Positions 1 through 10,888 are shown, counted from the first letter of the stretch. The stretch is DNA of 64,000 nt from Shewanella sp. UCD-KL12 (GCF_001957125.1 NZ_MPHJ01000001.1:94831-158830), one strand, 5' to 3'. Numbers and translations: made by a program. Notes: generated by a model not told the origin, from the letters alone.

Positions 1-288
1 CTATACTAATATACGTCTTAAATTATGATTAACTCAAATAGAAACAGCTAATGTCCAATAACGGATAATCATTTATATAGTTTTAAATATTATAGGAGTT
101 GCAGCCGACTGAAAAGTAATGACTTTTACTCTCGATGTAAACGGGAGATGTAGGTTTATCTTTGCCTTTTGCTTTTTAACATCTCCTCTTCAGCCTATTG
201 AACTATAGTTAATCGGATATGTGTCAAAATGACAAGCGCCAAGGAGTATGGGGCTTACGTTTATCTGTGTCATGAATGGAGGCTGGAC
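1..288. other. Upstream region of the chemoreceptor gene
   Basis: No gene is seen here. An 8-bp inverted repeat (GGAGATGT at 144-151, ACATCTCC at 179-186) encloses a T-rich loop. It could be a weak hairpin in the leader of the downstream chemoreceptor gene or the end of a gene left of the window. A purine-rich ribosome site (TGGAGG, about 276-282) sits just before the chosen start at 289. Confidence 0.4.
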
Positions 289-3200
289 ATGAATCATTAT
301 TTTAATAATATGCCACTAGCGAGAAAGTTAACGTTTGTTCTCTGTGCTGTTGGACTCGCCCCAGCGATTATTATCGCTTCTCTAGCCCTTTTTAATAGCT
401 CACAAGCCTTATCCAATGACAAATCATCAGCGTTAACTGCGGTGGCAGAACTGAAAACGAGTATTATTAGTCAATACTTCAATACCGCGCAGTCACAGTT
501 AGAAAATTTGAGTCGGAGTGGCATGGCACGGAATGCGCTTAATAGTTTTTCCCAAGGCTTTCATCAATATTTAGCTGAGCATCAAGCGCTAAATACGAAT
601 ACGTTAAGGCAATACTATCGAGATCAGTTTGGTGCTAAATATCTGTCTGACACAGCACAGAAAGTTGATGATGCAGGTTTAGTATCATCGCTTTCTGAGG
701 TTGCCGTTGCATTGCAAACAAGTTATATCAGTTTGAACCCTTACCCTTTAGGTGAGAAAGATAAACTCACTGATAACGGCGTCTCGACTCTCTATGATCG
801 TGCCCATAAGCAGTACCATCAAGACTTCAGTAGTTATGTTTCTGAGTTTGGATATTATGATATTTTTCTTATTGATGCGCAGAGCCATCAGGTTGTCTAC
901 TCTGTTTATAAGGAACTGGATTATGCGACGAACTTAGAGTCTGGTCCCTATATGACAAGTGGACTTGCACAAGCTTATCGAAATGCTGTTACCAATAAGT
1001 CTACGGTGTTTGTGGATTATGCTCCCTACACTCCCTCCTATGAAGCGCCAGCAAGCTTTATTGCCAGTCCTATTTTTGATGGAGAGCAGTTGCAAGGTGT
1101 ATTAATTTTTCAGCTCCCGCTAGATCAAGTATCGCAAGTCATGAGTTCGACATTTGGATTAGGTAAAACGGGTGAGTCTTATCTGGTCGGTAGCGATCAT
1201 AAGATGCGCTCCGATAGCTTCTTCGACACTAAATACTCAGTGAAGGAATCTTTTAATTCTTACAGTAATGTTCAGAACAGTACTCGCCAAGTTGATAAAG
1301 CCTTAGCGAATGAATCAGGTTTTATTGAAAGTGCAAACTATCAAGGAGAGGAAGTTGTCGCGGCTTATGCTCCCTTAATTGTTATGGGCAGCCGATGGGC
1401 CTTAATTGTTGAGCAAAGTACGGGGGAGGCTTATGCCGCCATCTCCTCACTGAGATTGTTATTTATCTTTATGATGTTGGGGTTATTAATTTTTACGGTG
1501 TTAATTGCCATTAAATTCGGCCGCTCTATCGCATCGCCCATTCAAGACTTGTCGGCATTTATTCTCGACTTGAAATCTCAATGGCGATTTTCAATGCGCA
1601 CTAAGGTGTCTAGTGCTGATGAAACTGGTCAGGCGGCTAAAGCCCTTAATGAGATGCTAAGCTCGCTCGACTCTGCGGTGCAGGATATCAATGGAACGGT
1701 TGAAGAGTTAGCAAAAGGTAACTTCAAACGAAGAGTCAATACCGAGATGGCGGGTGATCTGGATGATCTTAAATGCACCATTAATGATTCAGCTCGATCC
1801 ATTACTGACTCTATTGATGATATTGGTCGTGTAATGAAAGCCATCGAGCTTGGTGACTTTACTCAAAGAGTTGAAGTGAATGCTCAAGGGCAATTACTCG
1901 AGCTGAAAACCATGGTAAATACTACAGCTCAAAGCACCGCTATGTTTATCGATAATGCGGTAGCTGTGATGCAAGGTGTTGAAGCTGGGGATTATAGCGT
2001 TCGGGTCTCAGTGGAGACCTCAGGTGAGCTAAATACGTTCAAGCATGTCATAAATCAAAATATTCAAAACACTGCATTAGTTATCGAAGATATAGGCCGA
2101 GTAATGCAAGCTATTCAACTTGGGGACTTTACTCAACTTGTGAATGTACCCGCCCTGGGGCAGCTGCATACACTTAAAAATACGGTTAATCAGACAGCAG
2201 AAGGTATGGCGAACTTTATTCAAGATACCACAGGTGTTATGCAGCAATTAGAGGCTGGGAATTATAGCGTCAGGGTTAAGGTGGATGTAGCCGGAGAGCT
2301 GGATACGTTTAAACATGCCATTAATCAAAATATCGAAAACACAGAGCTGGTTATTAATGACATTGTGCAAGTGATGCATGCAATTCAGCAAGGGGATTTC
2401 ACTCAAGCCGTGAATGTACCTGCCCAGGGGCAATTAGATACCCTGAAAGTGACCATTAACCAAACGGCAGAAGGGATGGCGAGCTTTATTCAAGATGCGA
2501 CTGGTGTGATGCAGCAATTAGAAGCTGGTGACTACAGTGTTAGGGTTAAGGTCGATGTAGCCGGAGAGCTAGATACATTTAAACACGTTATTAATCAAAA
2601 TATCATGAATACACAAACGGTGATCTCAGAGATCGGCTGTGTGATGCAACAAATTCAGCAAGGTGTCTACGGTAAACAAGTGGAGTGTGATGCTAAAGGG
2701 CAACTTGCTCAAATTAAAGATAGTGTCAATACGGCCTCTAAAATCACCGATGATATTGTTCGTGAAATTATTCAGGTGATGGAGTCACTGGCTCAAGGTG
2801 ATTTTAGTCATCAAGTTTCAGTAGATGCCAAAGGCGATTTAGCCAGGTTGAAGCAGAGTATTAACTTGGCAGCGTCTGGCACTAAGGATGTCATTGATAA
2901 CATCATTCATGTAATGAAAAAAGTTGCTGAAGGTGAGTTTGACCAACTCGTTACCGTCGATGCTAAAGGGCAGCTTTTGGATTTAAAGCAAGGCGTTAAT
3001 TCTGCTGCAATTGCTTGCGATCAAGTGGTGAAGGCGATATCTCAAGTGATGGAGTCTTTAGCTCATGGCCAACTGGAGCAAAGGGTGACAATTCAAACTT
3101 ATGGAGACTTCAATCAATTGTCTGGGGCTGTTAACCAAACCTGTGATGCAATCGAAGCAACGCTCAATGAGTCAAAAGAGGTGATGGAAGCCGTTGCGGG

Positions 3201-4080
3201 AGGTAATCTGTCACAGTCATTTAATATGGCGGTAGAGGGGGAGTATGCAGCCTTAAAGCAGAGTATCAACCGCACGGTTGATAACCTTGTCGCTATGATT
3301 GATGAGATCCGTAGTGCAGCAGATGTGGTTAATCATAAAACTCAGGAAGCTTCGGATGAAACATTTGGCCTCAATCAACAGGTCGATGAGCAAGTTGCAA
3401 GTGTGGAAAGTATTGCCAGCTCGATGACTGAGATGCAATCGTCTATCAATAGTACGTTAGAAAAGGCCCACCAGTCGGCGAATATGTCAGTGCAAGCTCA
3501 TAAATATGCTATTGAAGGTGAGAGGGTGGTCGATGATGTCATTTTAGCAATGAATGGCATTACTCAATCTAGCGCTAAGATGTCAAACATCATAGGGGTT
3601 ATTGACGAGATTGCATTTCAGACTAATCTACTTGCGCTCAATGCCGCTGTAGAAGCCGCCAGAGCTGGCGAGCAAGGTAGAGGTTTTGCTGTAGTTGCAG
3701 GTGAAGTTAGAAATCTTGCCCAGCGTAGTGCTAATGCAGCTAAAGAGATATCCAACCTTATCAATGACTCTGTTGAAAAAGTGAATGCAGGAGCTGGCCT
3801 AGTCACTGAATCTGGTCAATTGCTTAAAGAGATCACCGTCTCTAGCGAAGGTGTGAAGAATAATGTCGATGAGGTGACGCTATCAATGAAAGAGCAGCAG
3901 AGCCAAGTGCTCTACGTGTCTGAAGCGATGGAGAATGTCGACAGCACTATTCAGCAAAGTGCAGCGATGCTCGAAAACCTTAATCAAAATGTCGGTGATG
4001 TGAAGCAGCAAGCTACTAGCTTACTCAAGTTGATAGAGAGGTTTCAGACCCAGTCACCACAGATGCTCAAAGTTGTGTAA
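289..4080 (+). CDS. Methyl-accepting chemotaxis protein with a long tandem HAMP array
   Basis: Transmembrane chemoreceptor of about 1263 residues, roughly twice the usual size. From the start at 289 there is a first membrane helix near residues 14-35, a large periplasmic sensor region (dCache-like by length) to about 388, and a second helix at about 390-411. A canonical HAMP follows, then about 12 further HAMP-like units of 45 residues each (about 468-1003), with recurring VM..(A/Q)GD(F/Y)...V and G.L..LK..(I/V)N patterns. The C-terminal signalling domain carries the conserved hairpin ([20 protein letters not shown], about 1109 onward). No CheR/CheB pentapeptide ends the protein. An upstream in-frame ATG at 229 is possible, but the ATG at 289 follows a good TGGAGG and begins just before the first helix. 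The ligand is unknown. No che genes are adjacent. Confidence 0.93.
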   Translation: MNHYFNNMPLARKLTFVLCAVGLAPAIIIASLALFNSSQALSNDKSSALTAVAELKTSIISQYFNTAQSQLENLSRSGMARNALNSFSQGFHQYLAEHQALNTNTLRQYYRDQFGAKYLSDTAQKVDDAGLVSSLSEVAVALQTSYISLNPYPLGEKDKLTDNGVSTLYDRAHKQYHQDFSSYVSEFGYYDIFLIDAQSHQVVYSVYKELDYATNLESGPYMTSGLAQAYRNAVTNKSTVFVDYAPYTPSYEAPASFIASPIFDGEQLQGVLIFQLPLDQVSQVMSSTFGLGKTGESYLVGSDHKMRSDSFFDTKYSVKESFNSYSNVQNSTRQVDKALANESGFIESANYQGEEVVAAYAPLIVMGSRWALIVEQSTGEAYAAISSLRLLFIFMMLGLLIFTVLIAIKFGRSIASPIQDLSAFILDLKSQWRFSMRTKVSSADETGQAAKALNEMLSSLDSAVQDINGTVEELAKGNFKRRVNTEMAGDLDDLKCTINDSARSITDSIDDIGRVMKAIELGDFTQRVEVNAQGQLLELKTMVNTTAQSTAMFIDNAVAVMQGVEAGDYSVRVSVETSGELNTFKHVINQNIQNTALVIEDIGRVMQAIQLGDFTQLVNVPALGQLHTLKNTVNQTAEGMANFIQDTTGVMQQLEAGNYSVRVKVDVAGELDTFKHAINQNIENTELVINDIVQVMHAIQQGDFTQAVNVPAQGQLDTLKVTINQTAEGMASFIQDATGVMQQLEAGDYSVRVKVDVAGELDTFKHVINQNIMNTQTVISEIGCVMQQIQQGVYGKQVECDAKGQLAQIKDSVNTASKITDDIVREIIQVMESLAQGDFSHQVSVDAKGDLARLKQSINLAASGTKDVIDNIIHVMKKVAEGEFDQLVTVDAKGQLLDLKQGVNSAAIACDQVVKAISQVMESLAHGQLEQRVTIQTYGDFNQLSGAVNQTCDAIEATLNESKEVMEAVAGGNLSQSFNMAVEGEYAALKQSINRTVDNLVAMIDEIRSAADVVNHKTQEASDETFGLNQQVDEQVASVESIASSMTEMQSSINSTLEKAHQSANMSVQAHKYAIEGERVVDDVILAMNGITQSSAKMSNIIGVIDEIAFQTNLLALNAAVEAARAGEQGRGFAVVAGEVRNLAQRSANAAKEISNLINDSVEKVNAGAGLVTESGQLLKEITVSSEGVKNNVDEVTLSMKEQQSQVLYVSEAMENVDSTIQQSAAMLENLNQNVGDVKQQATSLLKLIERFQTQSPQMLKVV

Positions 4081-4196
4081 TACCCGTTGTTTAATCCCTT
4101 TACGGGGCACGCAAGGTTGAAGAGCAGCTATTTTACCTAAGCTGCTTTTTACTTTGCTTTGTAACGTCTCTTTGTAGCTGTTGCACTTTTAATTGG

Positions 4197-4784
4197 CTAG
4201 TTAGGCTCACTAAAATGAACGACAGAAAATACTTTAACTGACAATTGCTTAGACCAATAGTCGCAAGGCCAGCCTGCTTTGTTCTTCAAGGCATCAAGAA
4301 AGTGCTTTGGCTGCGGTAGTTGTTGCCATACCTGAGGTAAAAAAACGCTCCTTTTATCCCCTTCTGAGAGTAATACACCAAGCTTATTAATACTCAAATA
4401 CTCCTCTAGTTGAGCTTGACTGCTGACATCGATTGCTGACAGCGGAGATAGTAATGATATCTCTATACGTACTTGTTCAAGTTGCTCCTCTAGCAAAGGG
4501 GAAAACCTTCTATCATAAAAAGCACTGCTGGTGGCTAGATCTGGAATGCTTTGGCTTAAAGGGCGATCGCTTTCAATTGTTCCAATGCAACCTTTAAGCT
4601 CGTCATCAATAGTTAGGGTGATGAAGCAGCCTAGGGGGAGGTTAAGTATTGATGGGTCATCATTTATGCTTGATAGCGTAAACGTGTGGTTCGAGGCAAA
4701 GCTGTTGATTAAGGTATCTCGGGCTAATTTCAACAGTTTTTGTTGCTCAGTTTGGCTAATATTAATCGATGACAAAGCTGGCAT
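4197..4784 (-). CDS. amrA: AMMECR1-domain protein (AmmeMemoRadiSam component A)
   Basis: AMMECR1-family protein of about 195 residues. The family is conserved from bacteria to humans but has no settled biochemical role. Family features visible are the core PLGCFITL..DDELKGCIGT near residues 50-75 and a run of acidic and aromatic residues towards the end. The start is uncertain: a GTG at 4823 gives 208 residues, while the ATG at 4784 follows GGGTGG at good spacing and is used here. Either start overlaps the 3' end of the Memo-like gene on the same strand, which suggests translational coupling. With the Memo-like gene and the divergent radical SAM gene it completes the three-gene AmmeMemoRadiSam set. 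Confidence 0.85.
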   Translation of the reverse strand: MPALSSINISQTEQQKLLKLARDTLINSFASNHTFTLSSINDDPSILNLPLGCFITLTIDDELKGCIGTIESDRPLSQSIPDLATSSAFYDRRFSPLLEEQLEQVRIEISLLSPLSAIDVSSQAQLEEYLSINKLGVLLSEGDKRSVFLPQVWQQLPQPKHFLDALKNKAGWPCDYWSKQLSVKVFSVVHFSEPN

Positions 4785-5562
4785 AGCCGACCACCCGTTC
4801 TTTATCTCCTGCGCTTGTGTCACCTGAGTTTCTATAGCTGAGCTGAGTAATATTGAGGTTATGGCGTCTGGCTTGTAAGGCTATTGCGTTTAGTGCACGG
4901 CAACCGCAAGCCTGCTCAGAAGAGATATCACAGCTGAGGGCTAACACTTTTTGGCAGGTCTTACTGTCTATGTACAGCGCCTCTTCATATTGGTGAAAAT
5001 GACTCAAGTCAGTACTAACCACTATCAAGGTTTCATCACCTCCCCATACTCGCTGTAGAATGTCCGCCATGATATTGGGCATGATATCGCCGACAACTAT
5101 GGGGATTAGCGTGAATTCGGAGATTAGGTGCTGAAGAAAAGGAAGCTGTACCTCTAGGCTGTGCTCGTTTTGGTGTGGAAGGTCGGAAGTGGTTACGCCC
5201 TCATAGGATGACAAGCTGTTTATGCTGTGTTTATCGATATCTAAAAAGCCTAAAGGAGTTTCAAAGTGAGTCATTTCAGGTAGGGCGCAGCCTTGCAAGT
5301 AAATGGTATGGGCTGGGCCGATTAAAACAACTCGCTTAATCTTATTAGCGTTAGCGCCGATACTGGCAAAGGCATGGGCTGCTACCTCACCTGAATAGAT
5401 ATAACCTGCATGAGGAACAATAATCGCCTTAGGGCGCTTGCTGGATAGGTCTTGCTGTGTTCCCACTTTTGCTAAGTAACTTTTGAGCTGTTTAGTCAGC
5501 TCGACAGGATCTGCTGGGTAAAAAAGCCCAGCGACAGCGGGAGAGCGAGTAGAGCTAAACAT
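4762..5562 (-). CDS. amrB: Memo-like protein (AmmeMemoRadiSam component B)
   Basis: MEMO1-family protein of 266 residues, related in fold to extradiol-type dioxygenases. The opening RSPAVAGLFYP, the HAGYIYSG motif near residue 50 and the STDLSHFHQ segment near residue 185 are typical; the histidines in these motifs are candidate metal ligands. The ATG at 5562 is preceded by AAGG at proper spacing. It is transcribed away from the radical SAM gene at 5625, leaving a 62-bp shared promoter region. Its 3' end overlaps the AMMECR1-like gene. Genomes carry the three proteins together, which argues for one pathway, possibly a redox or radical modification. The reaction is not known. Confidence 0.88.
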   Translation of the reverse strand: MFSSTRSPAVAGLFYPADPVELTKQLKSYLAKVGTQQDLSSKRPKAIIVPHAGYIYSGEVAAHAFASIGANANKIKRVVLIGPAHTIYLQGCALPEMTHFETPLGFLDIDKHSINSLSSYEGVTTSDLPHQNEHSLEVQLPFLQHLISEFTLIPIVVGDIMPNIMADILQRVWGGDETLIVVSTDLSHFHQYEEALYIDSKTCQKVLALSCDISSEQACGCRALNAIALQARRHNLNITQLSYRNSGDTSAGDKERVVGYASFVID

Positions 5563-5624
5563 CTGATACCTTGGCAGAGGTTTTAAACTAGGCTTTAAGT
5601 ATAGGCCAAGGTGGACACATATAG

Positions 5625-6704
5625 ATGATGTCTAAAACGAGTACGGTAAAGACGAACTACTGGCATCAATTGGAGGATGGTAGAGTTCAGTGCGATCTTT
5701 GTCCTAGGCATTGCCAGCTACGGGAAGGCAAACGGGGAGTGTGTTTTGTCAGGCAAAATATTGAAAATGAAATAAAACTGACTAGCTATGGCCGTTCCAG
5801 TGGGTTTTGTATCGACCCCATAGAGAAGAAGCCACTCAATCACTTTTATCCCGGGAGTTCTGTGCTCTCTTTCGGCACTGCTGGCTGTAACCTCTGCTGT
5901 AAATTCTGTCAAAATTGGGATATTAGCAAGTCACGAGAGTTTGATATTCTAGGCTCAAAAGCCAGTCCTGAGGCGTTGGCGGCGACGGCTAAGCGCATGG
6001 GCTGTAAAAGCATTGCCTTCACCTATAATGATCCGATTATTTTCCATGAGTACGCCATCGATGTTGCCCAGGCTTGTCATGAGCTAGAGTTAAACTCAGT
6101 TGCTGTGACTGCAGGCTACATCTGCCCCGAGCCAAGAGCCGAGTTTTTTAAGTTTATGGACGCTGCCAACGTAGATCTTAAGGGCTTCACTCAAGACTTT
6201 TATCATAAGATCTGTAGCGGAAACCTGAACGATGTACTCGATACTTTGTTGTACCTTAAACATGAAACTCAAGTCTGGTTCGAGATCACTACACTATTGA
6301 TCCCCGATGAAAATGACAGCATCAAGGATTTAGAGCTTCAGAGCAGATGGATAGCCGATAATTTAGGGGCGGATATTCCACTGCACTTTAGCGCCTTTCA
6401 CCCAGACTTTCATATGTTAGACAAATCTAGAACGCCAACATCGACCTTAATACGCGCCAGAGAGATAGCCTTAGCTCAAGGCCTTAACTATGTTTACACT
6501 GGTAATATTCATGATAGCGCTGGTGGGAGTAGTTATTGCCCAAGTTGCCATAAACTCGTTATCAACCGAGACTGGTATGAGCTGGGTGAGTATCACTTAG
6601 ATCATAGTGGCAAGTGCCAGCACTGTGGCACACACATACCTGGCAGGTTCAACGGCCCTTGTGAGCATTTCGGTAGAACTCGAATTCCGATAAAGATTGG
6701 GTAA
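5625..6704 (+). CDS. amrS: AmmeMemoRadiSam system radical SAM enzyme
   Basis: Radical SAM protein of 359 residues resembling pyruvate-formate-lyase activating enzymes. The cluster-binding CxxxCxxC is formed by C88, C92 and C95 in the segment CNLCCKFC. An N-terminal cysteine set (CDLCPRHC, residues 23-30) and two CxxC pairs near the C terminus suggest additional metal sites. The conserved KPLNHFYPGS stretch precedes the SAM domain. Two tandem ATG codons (5625, 5628) open the gene, divergent from the Memo-like gene. It presumably makes a radical on a protein or small molecule handled with the AMMECR1 and Memo partners. The substrate is unknown. Confidence 0.9.
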   Translation: MMSKTSTVKTNYWHQLEDGRVQCDLCPRHCQLREGKRGVCFVRQNIENEIKLTSYGRSSGFCIDPIEKKPLNHFYPGSSVLSFGTAGCNLCCKFCQNWDISKSREFDILGSKASPEALAATAKRMGCKSIAFTYNDPIIFHEYAIDVAQACHELELNSVAVTAGYICPEPRAEFFKFMDAANVDLKGFTQDFYHKICSGNLNDVLDTLLYLKHETQVWFEITTLLIPDENDSIKDLELQSRWIADNLGADIPLHFSAFHPDFHMLDKSRTPTSTLIRAREIALAQGLNYVYTGNIHDSAGGSSYCPSCHKLVINRDWYELGEYHLDHSGKCQHCGTHIPGRFNGPCEHFGRTRIPIKIG

Positions 6705-6772
6705 AAGCAGAGGGCAAGCAGTAAGTTATAAGTGGTAAGTAAAAGCATTGGTAATACGTTATTTTAGGCATT

Positions 6773-6798
6773 AAAAAAGTGACCCAAAGGCCACCTTT
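6773..6798. terminator. Possible convergent terminator hairpin
   Basis: GTGACC and GGCCAC form a short stem with one mismatch around a CAAA loop, flanked by an A-run on the left and CTTT on the right. It lies between the convergent radical SAM and tail-collar-like genes. It is weak compared with other terminators in the window. Confidence 0.35.
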
Positions 6799-6860
6799 CT
6801 ACTCGTTTTTTATATCACGTTGATATTCAGCCTGTATTGATATGCCGAAGGGAATTAATT

Positions 6861-7268
6861 TTATTCGGCGGTCGGGAAAATCCCAGTTACAGCTATACAA
6901 GCTGTAAGTGATTTATACGAAATTCCATTTCCGTTGCCATTCCCATTACCGTTGCCATTTCCGTTACCATTTCCATCGTCCGTTTGAACCACTATGTGCT
7001 GGCGCAGATCGGGTAACGCAAAATCCTCAACCCCGTCTCCGCCATAAGTTGTTCCAAGAAGGGAGAACAAACTAGCGTTCTGAGCAATGGAGAGAAGTGA
7101 ACCATCAGCTTCAACCCAATGACCTGAGCTATTGCTGGTGGGACAAAAATCAAAAGATACAAATTTAATTTCACCTAAAAATGGTTCATCTGCCTGAGCA
7201 AATGTGGAAGCCATCAGCAGTAGGAATGTGATCACTAAAGCTGGAATTTTATACTTAGTAGCTATCAT
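6861..7268 (-). CDS. Secreted tail-collar-domain-like small protein with Gly-Asn repeat
   Basis: Protein of 135 residues with a clear signal peptide (MIATKYKIPALVITFLLLMA, cleavage after AQA near 27). A segment resembling the phage tail collar (MdpB-type) domain follows: FLGEIKFVSFDFCP, a G..L.I..N..LFSLLGTTYG stretch and FALPDLR. Near residue 97 the chain enters a Gly-Asn alternation of about 17 residues, then a short C-terminal tail with one cysteine. A good ribosome site (AAGGA) precedes the ATG. Tail-collar domains usually occur in phage fibre tips or extracellular bacterial proteins. No other phage genes are nearby, so this is probably a stand-alone exported protein. Function unknown. 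Confidence 0.75.
   Translation of the reverse strand: MIATKYKIPALVITFLLLMASTFAQADEPFLGEIKFVSFDFCPTSNSSGHWVEADGSLLSIAQNASLFSLLGTTYGGDGVEDFALPDLRQHIVVQTDDGNGNGNGNGNGNGNGNGISYKSLTACIAVTGIFPTAE
6923..6973 (-). repeat. Hexanucleotide repeat encoding Gly-Asn dipeptides
   Basis: A tract of imperfect 6-bp units (variants of GGNAAY on the coding strand) encodes about eight Gly-Asn dipeptides inside the tail-collar-like gene. Unit gain or loss would change protein length without shifting the frame. Confidence 0.85.
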
Positions 7269-7780
7269 AGTACTTTCCTTAAAATGAAACTGATGTCAGT
7301 CAATTTCGACACTCGAGCAATATAAACACTATCCCTATCATTGATTAAACTCCGGTTTTATAATCAAATTATGATTCCCGTGTTATATATTCAACTCGAT
7401 TATTAGCAGTAATAAATATAGTACAGGGTGAATGTTTTATTGTATTAATAACGTATAAGAAATATTTTAATATATGGCCTTAGTATATAGGTAAATCACT
7501 TTAACTTTGGGGGCGTGTAAGTCATTAAGTTGATTGTAATCGTTTGATTTTAATCGGTTTGGTTGGTTGATGATTATTTGGGGAGTAACAGAGGGGGATT
7601 TATTAAAATTCAGCCCTGTAAAATGTCTACAAAGTTGTATTTGCTGAAAATAAATTTATTTATCTTCTAACAACAATATAAAAAGTTAGCATTATCCTTA
7701 CTAATAATAATGCTTTATATAACTTAAGGTGCATTAATTTATTCTTGAACGTAAAGTTGACTTTTTGTCAGAGTCGTCCA
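7269..7780. other. AT-rich intergenic region
   Basis: About 500 bp between the tail-collar-like gene and the valS terminator. It is AT-rich with no convincing ORF on either strand and no recognised RNA. It must hold the promoter of the leftward tail-collar-like gene; no clear element was identified. Confidence 0.5.
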
Positions 7781-7809
7781 TAAAAAAGCCCTGTAGATAA
7801 TACAGGGCT
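7781..7809 (-). terminator. Intrinsic terminator of valS
   Basis: A 9-bp perfect stem (AGCCCTGTA/TACAGGGCT) with loop GATAA, followed on the minus strand by a run of six T residues. It lies about 140 bp past the valS stop codon. Confidence 0.75.
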
Positions 7810-7895
7810 GATAAAGTCGCTTTACATTATTTAATGTAGGTCCAGATGATGTAAACGGCGCTTAATAGCTGCCTATTTATGCATCTCTTTCTGAT

Positions 7896-7934
7896 AGCTT
7901 TCTATCTTCAAGCTAAACTTGAAGATAGAAGCTT
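7896..7934. repeat. Inverted repeat just after valS
   Basis: A perfect 12-bp stem (TCTATCTTCAAG at 7901-7912 with its complement at 7918-7929, loop CTAAA) extends outward with a one-base bulge to AGC/GCT. It lies between the valS stop and the intrinsic terminator and lacks its own T-run. It may protect the mRNA 3' end or be a dispersed palindromic repeat. Confidence 0.7.
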
Positions 7935-7950
7935 GCGACCGACGATAGCA

Positions 7951-10872
7951 TTAACCTTCAGCTTCTAGCTTTGCAAGCTCAGCTTTCTGCTCGGTTAGCT
8001 TTTCGATATCGCGTTGATATTCAGCTTGCTTAGCACGCTCTTTTTCAATCACGGCAGCTGGAGCCTTGGCAACAAAACCTTGGTTAGAAAGCTTACCTTC
8101 GATGCGCTTAAACTCACCAGCAGCCTTTTCTAAAAGCTTGTCGATACGAGCGACCTCTTTAGCCACATCGATAAGACCTGCCATCGGGATAAGGAGCTCC
8201 ATATTGCCAATCAACTGAGTGGTCGACATAGGCGCTGTTTCATCTTCGCCAAGGACTGTCATAGTCTCAAGCTTAGCCAGCGTCTTGAAGAAAGTCTGAT
8301 TAGCTTCAAGGCGAGCCCTGTCTTGCTCACTCACACCCCGTAGTAGGGCATTAAGTGGCTTAGATGGGGCAATGTTCAGTTCGGCGCGAATGTTACGTAC
8401 GGCGGTGATCACTTGCTTAACCCACTCGATATCTGCCATCGCTTCACTATCAACCTTATCGGCTTGATATTGCGGGAACTCGGCTAACATCAAGGTGTCA
8501 CCTTCAATGCCTGCAAGGCCTTGAATACGCTTCCAGATAGTTTCTGTTAGGTATGGCATCATTGGGTGCATGAGGCGCTGCATCTTCTCAAGCACAGTCA
8601 CTAAAGTATGACGTGTACCGCGAAGTTGAGCTTCAGTGCCACTTTGCATTACCGGCTTGGTAAGCTCTAGGTACCAATCACAGAACTGATTCCAAGTGAA
8701 CTCATAGATGGTATTTGCCGCGAGGTCGAAGCGGTAGTTTTCCATGTGCTCATCGTAAGCTTTAACGGTTTCGTTAAACAGGCTGATGATCCAGCGATCG
8801 GCAAGTGACAACTCCATCTCACCAGGCTTGCCATCAACAAGTAGTTGACCACAATCGAGTGCTTCGCCGATAGCATCTTCTGCTGCATCTTCAACTTGTA
8901 CTTCGGTGTTCATCAGCACGTAGCGTGATGCGTTCCAGATCTTGTTACAGAAGCTGCGGTAACCGTCTAGGCGTTTCATGTCCCAGTTGATATCACGGCC
9001 AGTAGAGGCCATAGATGCTAAGGTGAAACGCAGTGCATCGGTGCCGTGGGCTTCGATGCCGTCAGAGAACTCTTTACGGGTGCTCTTTTCGATTTTAGCG
9101 GCAAGTTTTGGCTGCATCATGTTGCCAGTACGCTTGGTCACTAGCGACTCTAAATCGATACCGTCAATCATATCTAAAGGATCGAGTACGTTACCCTTAG
9201 ACTTAGACATTTTATTACCCGCTTCATCACGGATAAGGCCTGTCACATAAACCGTCTTAAATGGCACTTGTGGCTTGCCATCTTCATCTTTGATGAAGTG
9301 CATAGTCATCATGATCATGCGGGCAACCCAGAAGAAGATGATGTCAAAACCAGTTACCAACACATCGGTTGGGTGGAAGGCTTTAAGCTCTTCGGTGTTC
9401 TTCGGCCAACCTAAGGTTGAGAAGGTCCAAAGTGCAGAGCTAAACCAGGTATCGAGTACATCATTGTCTTGGCGTAGTACGACAGAATCATCAAGCTTGT
9501 GCTTAGCACGAACTTCTGCTTCATCGCGGCCGACATAGACTTTACCTGATTCATCGTACCAAGCTGGAATTCTGTGTCCCCACCAAAGCTGGCGTGAGAT
9601 ACACCAGTCTTGAATGTCACGCATCCAAGAGTTATACATGTTCTCATACTGCTGTGGTACGAACTTGATATCACCGTTATCAACCGCTTCCATGGCAGTT
9701 TTTGCCATAGGTGCAACGGATACATACCACTGATCTGTTAATAGTGGCTCGATAACCACGCCAGAGCGGTCGCCGTAAGGCACTTTTAGCCCGTGAGGGT
9801 CTATTTTACCTAGTAGTCCGAGGGTTTCGAATTCGGCAACAATCGCTTTACGAGCGGCAAAACGCTCAAGACCTGCATAACGCTCAGGTAGGCTGTTATC
9901 TAGCTCATTATTTGCGGTGCCATCTGTGTTAACCACTTCGGCTGCACTACGAATAGCAGCATCGATAGTTAAAATATTAAACATTGGTAGAGCGTGGCGC
10001 TTACCGACTTCGTAATCGTTAAAGTCATGGGCTGGAGTGATCTTCACACAGCCAGTGCCAAACTCCATGTCGACATAATCGTCGGCCACAATCGGGATAA
10101 GACGATTAACGATTGGCAGAAGGATAAATTTGCCTACCAGTGAGCTATAACGCTCATCATCTGGGTGAACGGCTACGGCGCTATCACCAAGCATGGTCTC
10201 AGGGCGGGTAGTCGCCACTTCCAGGTAGTCTTTACCGTCAGCAGTCAAAGCACCGTCGGCTAGCGGGTAGCGGAAATGCCACATGCTACCTTGCTTCTCT
10301 TTGTTCTCAACTTCTAAGTCAGAAATCGCAGTGTGAAGCGCAGGATCCCAGTTAACCAGACGCTTGCCACGGTAGATCAGGTCATCTTCATACAAGCGAA
10401 CGAATACTTCTTGAACCGCTTCAGACATGCCTTCGTCCATGGTGAAACGCTCACGATCCCAATCAACCGATGCGCCAAGGCGACGTAGCTGTTTAGTGAT
10501 AGTGCCACCAGACTCATTTTTCCAGTCCCAGATACGGTCGATGAACTTTTCACGGCCTAAGTCGTGGCGGTTCAAGCCTTCTTCGGCAGCAACTTTTCGT
10601 TCAACTAGCATCTGAGTGGCGATACCCGCATGGTCGGTACCGACCTGCCAAAGGGTATTTTTACCCTTCATGCGTTGGTAACGGGTAAGCGTATCCATAA
10701 TCGTATCTTGGAAGGCATGACCCATATGCAGACTACCCGTCACATTTGGTGGCGGGATCATGATGCAATAGTTGCCTTGGGACTCGTCGCCATGTGGCTT
10801 GAAGTAACCTTTCTCTTCCCAGCTTTGGTAAAGAGACTGTTCTATAGACTGCGGGTTATATGTTTTTTCCAT
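7951..10872 (-). CDS. valS: Valine--tRNA ligase
   Basis: Class I aminoacyl-tRNA synthetase that charges tRNA-Val in the cytoplasm, about 973 residues. The ATP-binding HIGH motif appears as HMGH at residues 49-52 after PPPNVTGSL, and the KMSKS loop as [10 protein letters not shown]. The CP1 editing domain contains [15 protein letters not shown], and the C terminus is a coiled coil. The start is set at MEKTYNPQ by similarity to E. coli ValS. The reading frame continues upstream to a TTG at 10896, which would overlap holC by 8 bp. A modest acidic insert ([19 protein letters not shown]) precedes the anticodon-binding region. It follows holC closely, as in other Gammaproteobacteria. Confidence 0.98.
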   Translation of the reverse strand: MEKTYNPQSIEQSLYQSWEEKGYFKPHGDESQGNYCIMIPPPNVTGSLHMGHAFQDTIMDTLTRYQRMKGKNTLWQVGTDHAGIATQMLVERKVAAEEGLNRHDLGREKFIDRIWDWKNESGGTITKQLRRLGASVDWDRERFTMDEGMSEAVQEVFVRLYEDDLIYRGKRLVNWDPALHTAISDLEVENKEKQGSMWHFRYPLADGALTADGKDYLEVATTRPETMLGDSAVAVHPDDERYSSLVGKFILLPIVNRLIPIVADDYVDMEFGTGCVKITPAHDFNDYEVGKRHALPMFNILTIDAAIRSAAEVVNTDGTANNELDNSLPERYAGLERFAARKAIVAEFETLGLLGKIDPHGLKVPYGDRSGVVIEPLLTDQWYVSVAPMAKTAMEAVDNGDIKFVPQQYENMYNSWMRDIQDWCISRQLWWGHRIPAWYDESGKVYVGRDEAEVRAKHKLDDSVVLRQDNDVLDTWFSSALWTFSTLGWPKNTEELKAFHPTDVLVTGFDIIFFWVARMIMMTMHFIKDEDGKPQVPFKTVYVTGLIRDEAGNKMSKSKGNVLDPLDMIDGIDLESLVTKRTGNMMQPKLAAKIEKSTRKEFSDGIEAHGTDALRFTLASMASTGRDINWDMKRLDGYRSFCNKIWNASRYVLMNTEVQVEDAAEDAIGEALDCGQLLVDGKPGEMELSLADRWIISLFNETVKAYDEHMENYRFDLAANTIYEFTWNQFCDWYLELTKPVMQSGTEAQLRGTRHTLVTVLEKMQRLMHPMMPYLTETIWKRIQGLAGIEGDTLMLAEFPQYQADKVDSEAMADIEWVKQVITAVRNIRAELNIAPSKPLNALLRGVSEQDRARLEANQTFFKTLAKLETMTVLGEDETAPMSTTQLIGNMELLIPMAGLIDVAKEVARIDKLLEKAAGEFKRIEGKLSNQGFVAKAPAAVIEKERAKQAEYQRDIEKLTEQKAELAKLEAEG

Positions 10873-10888
10873 GGGAGCTAGTATTTTC

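Noticed and set aside
6861..7268. Prophage remnant suggested by the tail-collar-like domain
   Set aside because: No other phage genes, integrase or attachment sites nearby, and the protein has its own signal peptide.
9275..9538. Plus-strand ORFs inside valS, and similar antisense ORFs in pepA, the Ig-repeat gene and puuC
   Set aside because: They are antisense shadows of long, well-supported genes and lack ribosome sites.
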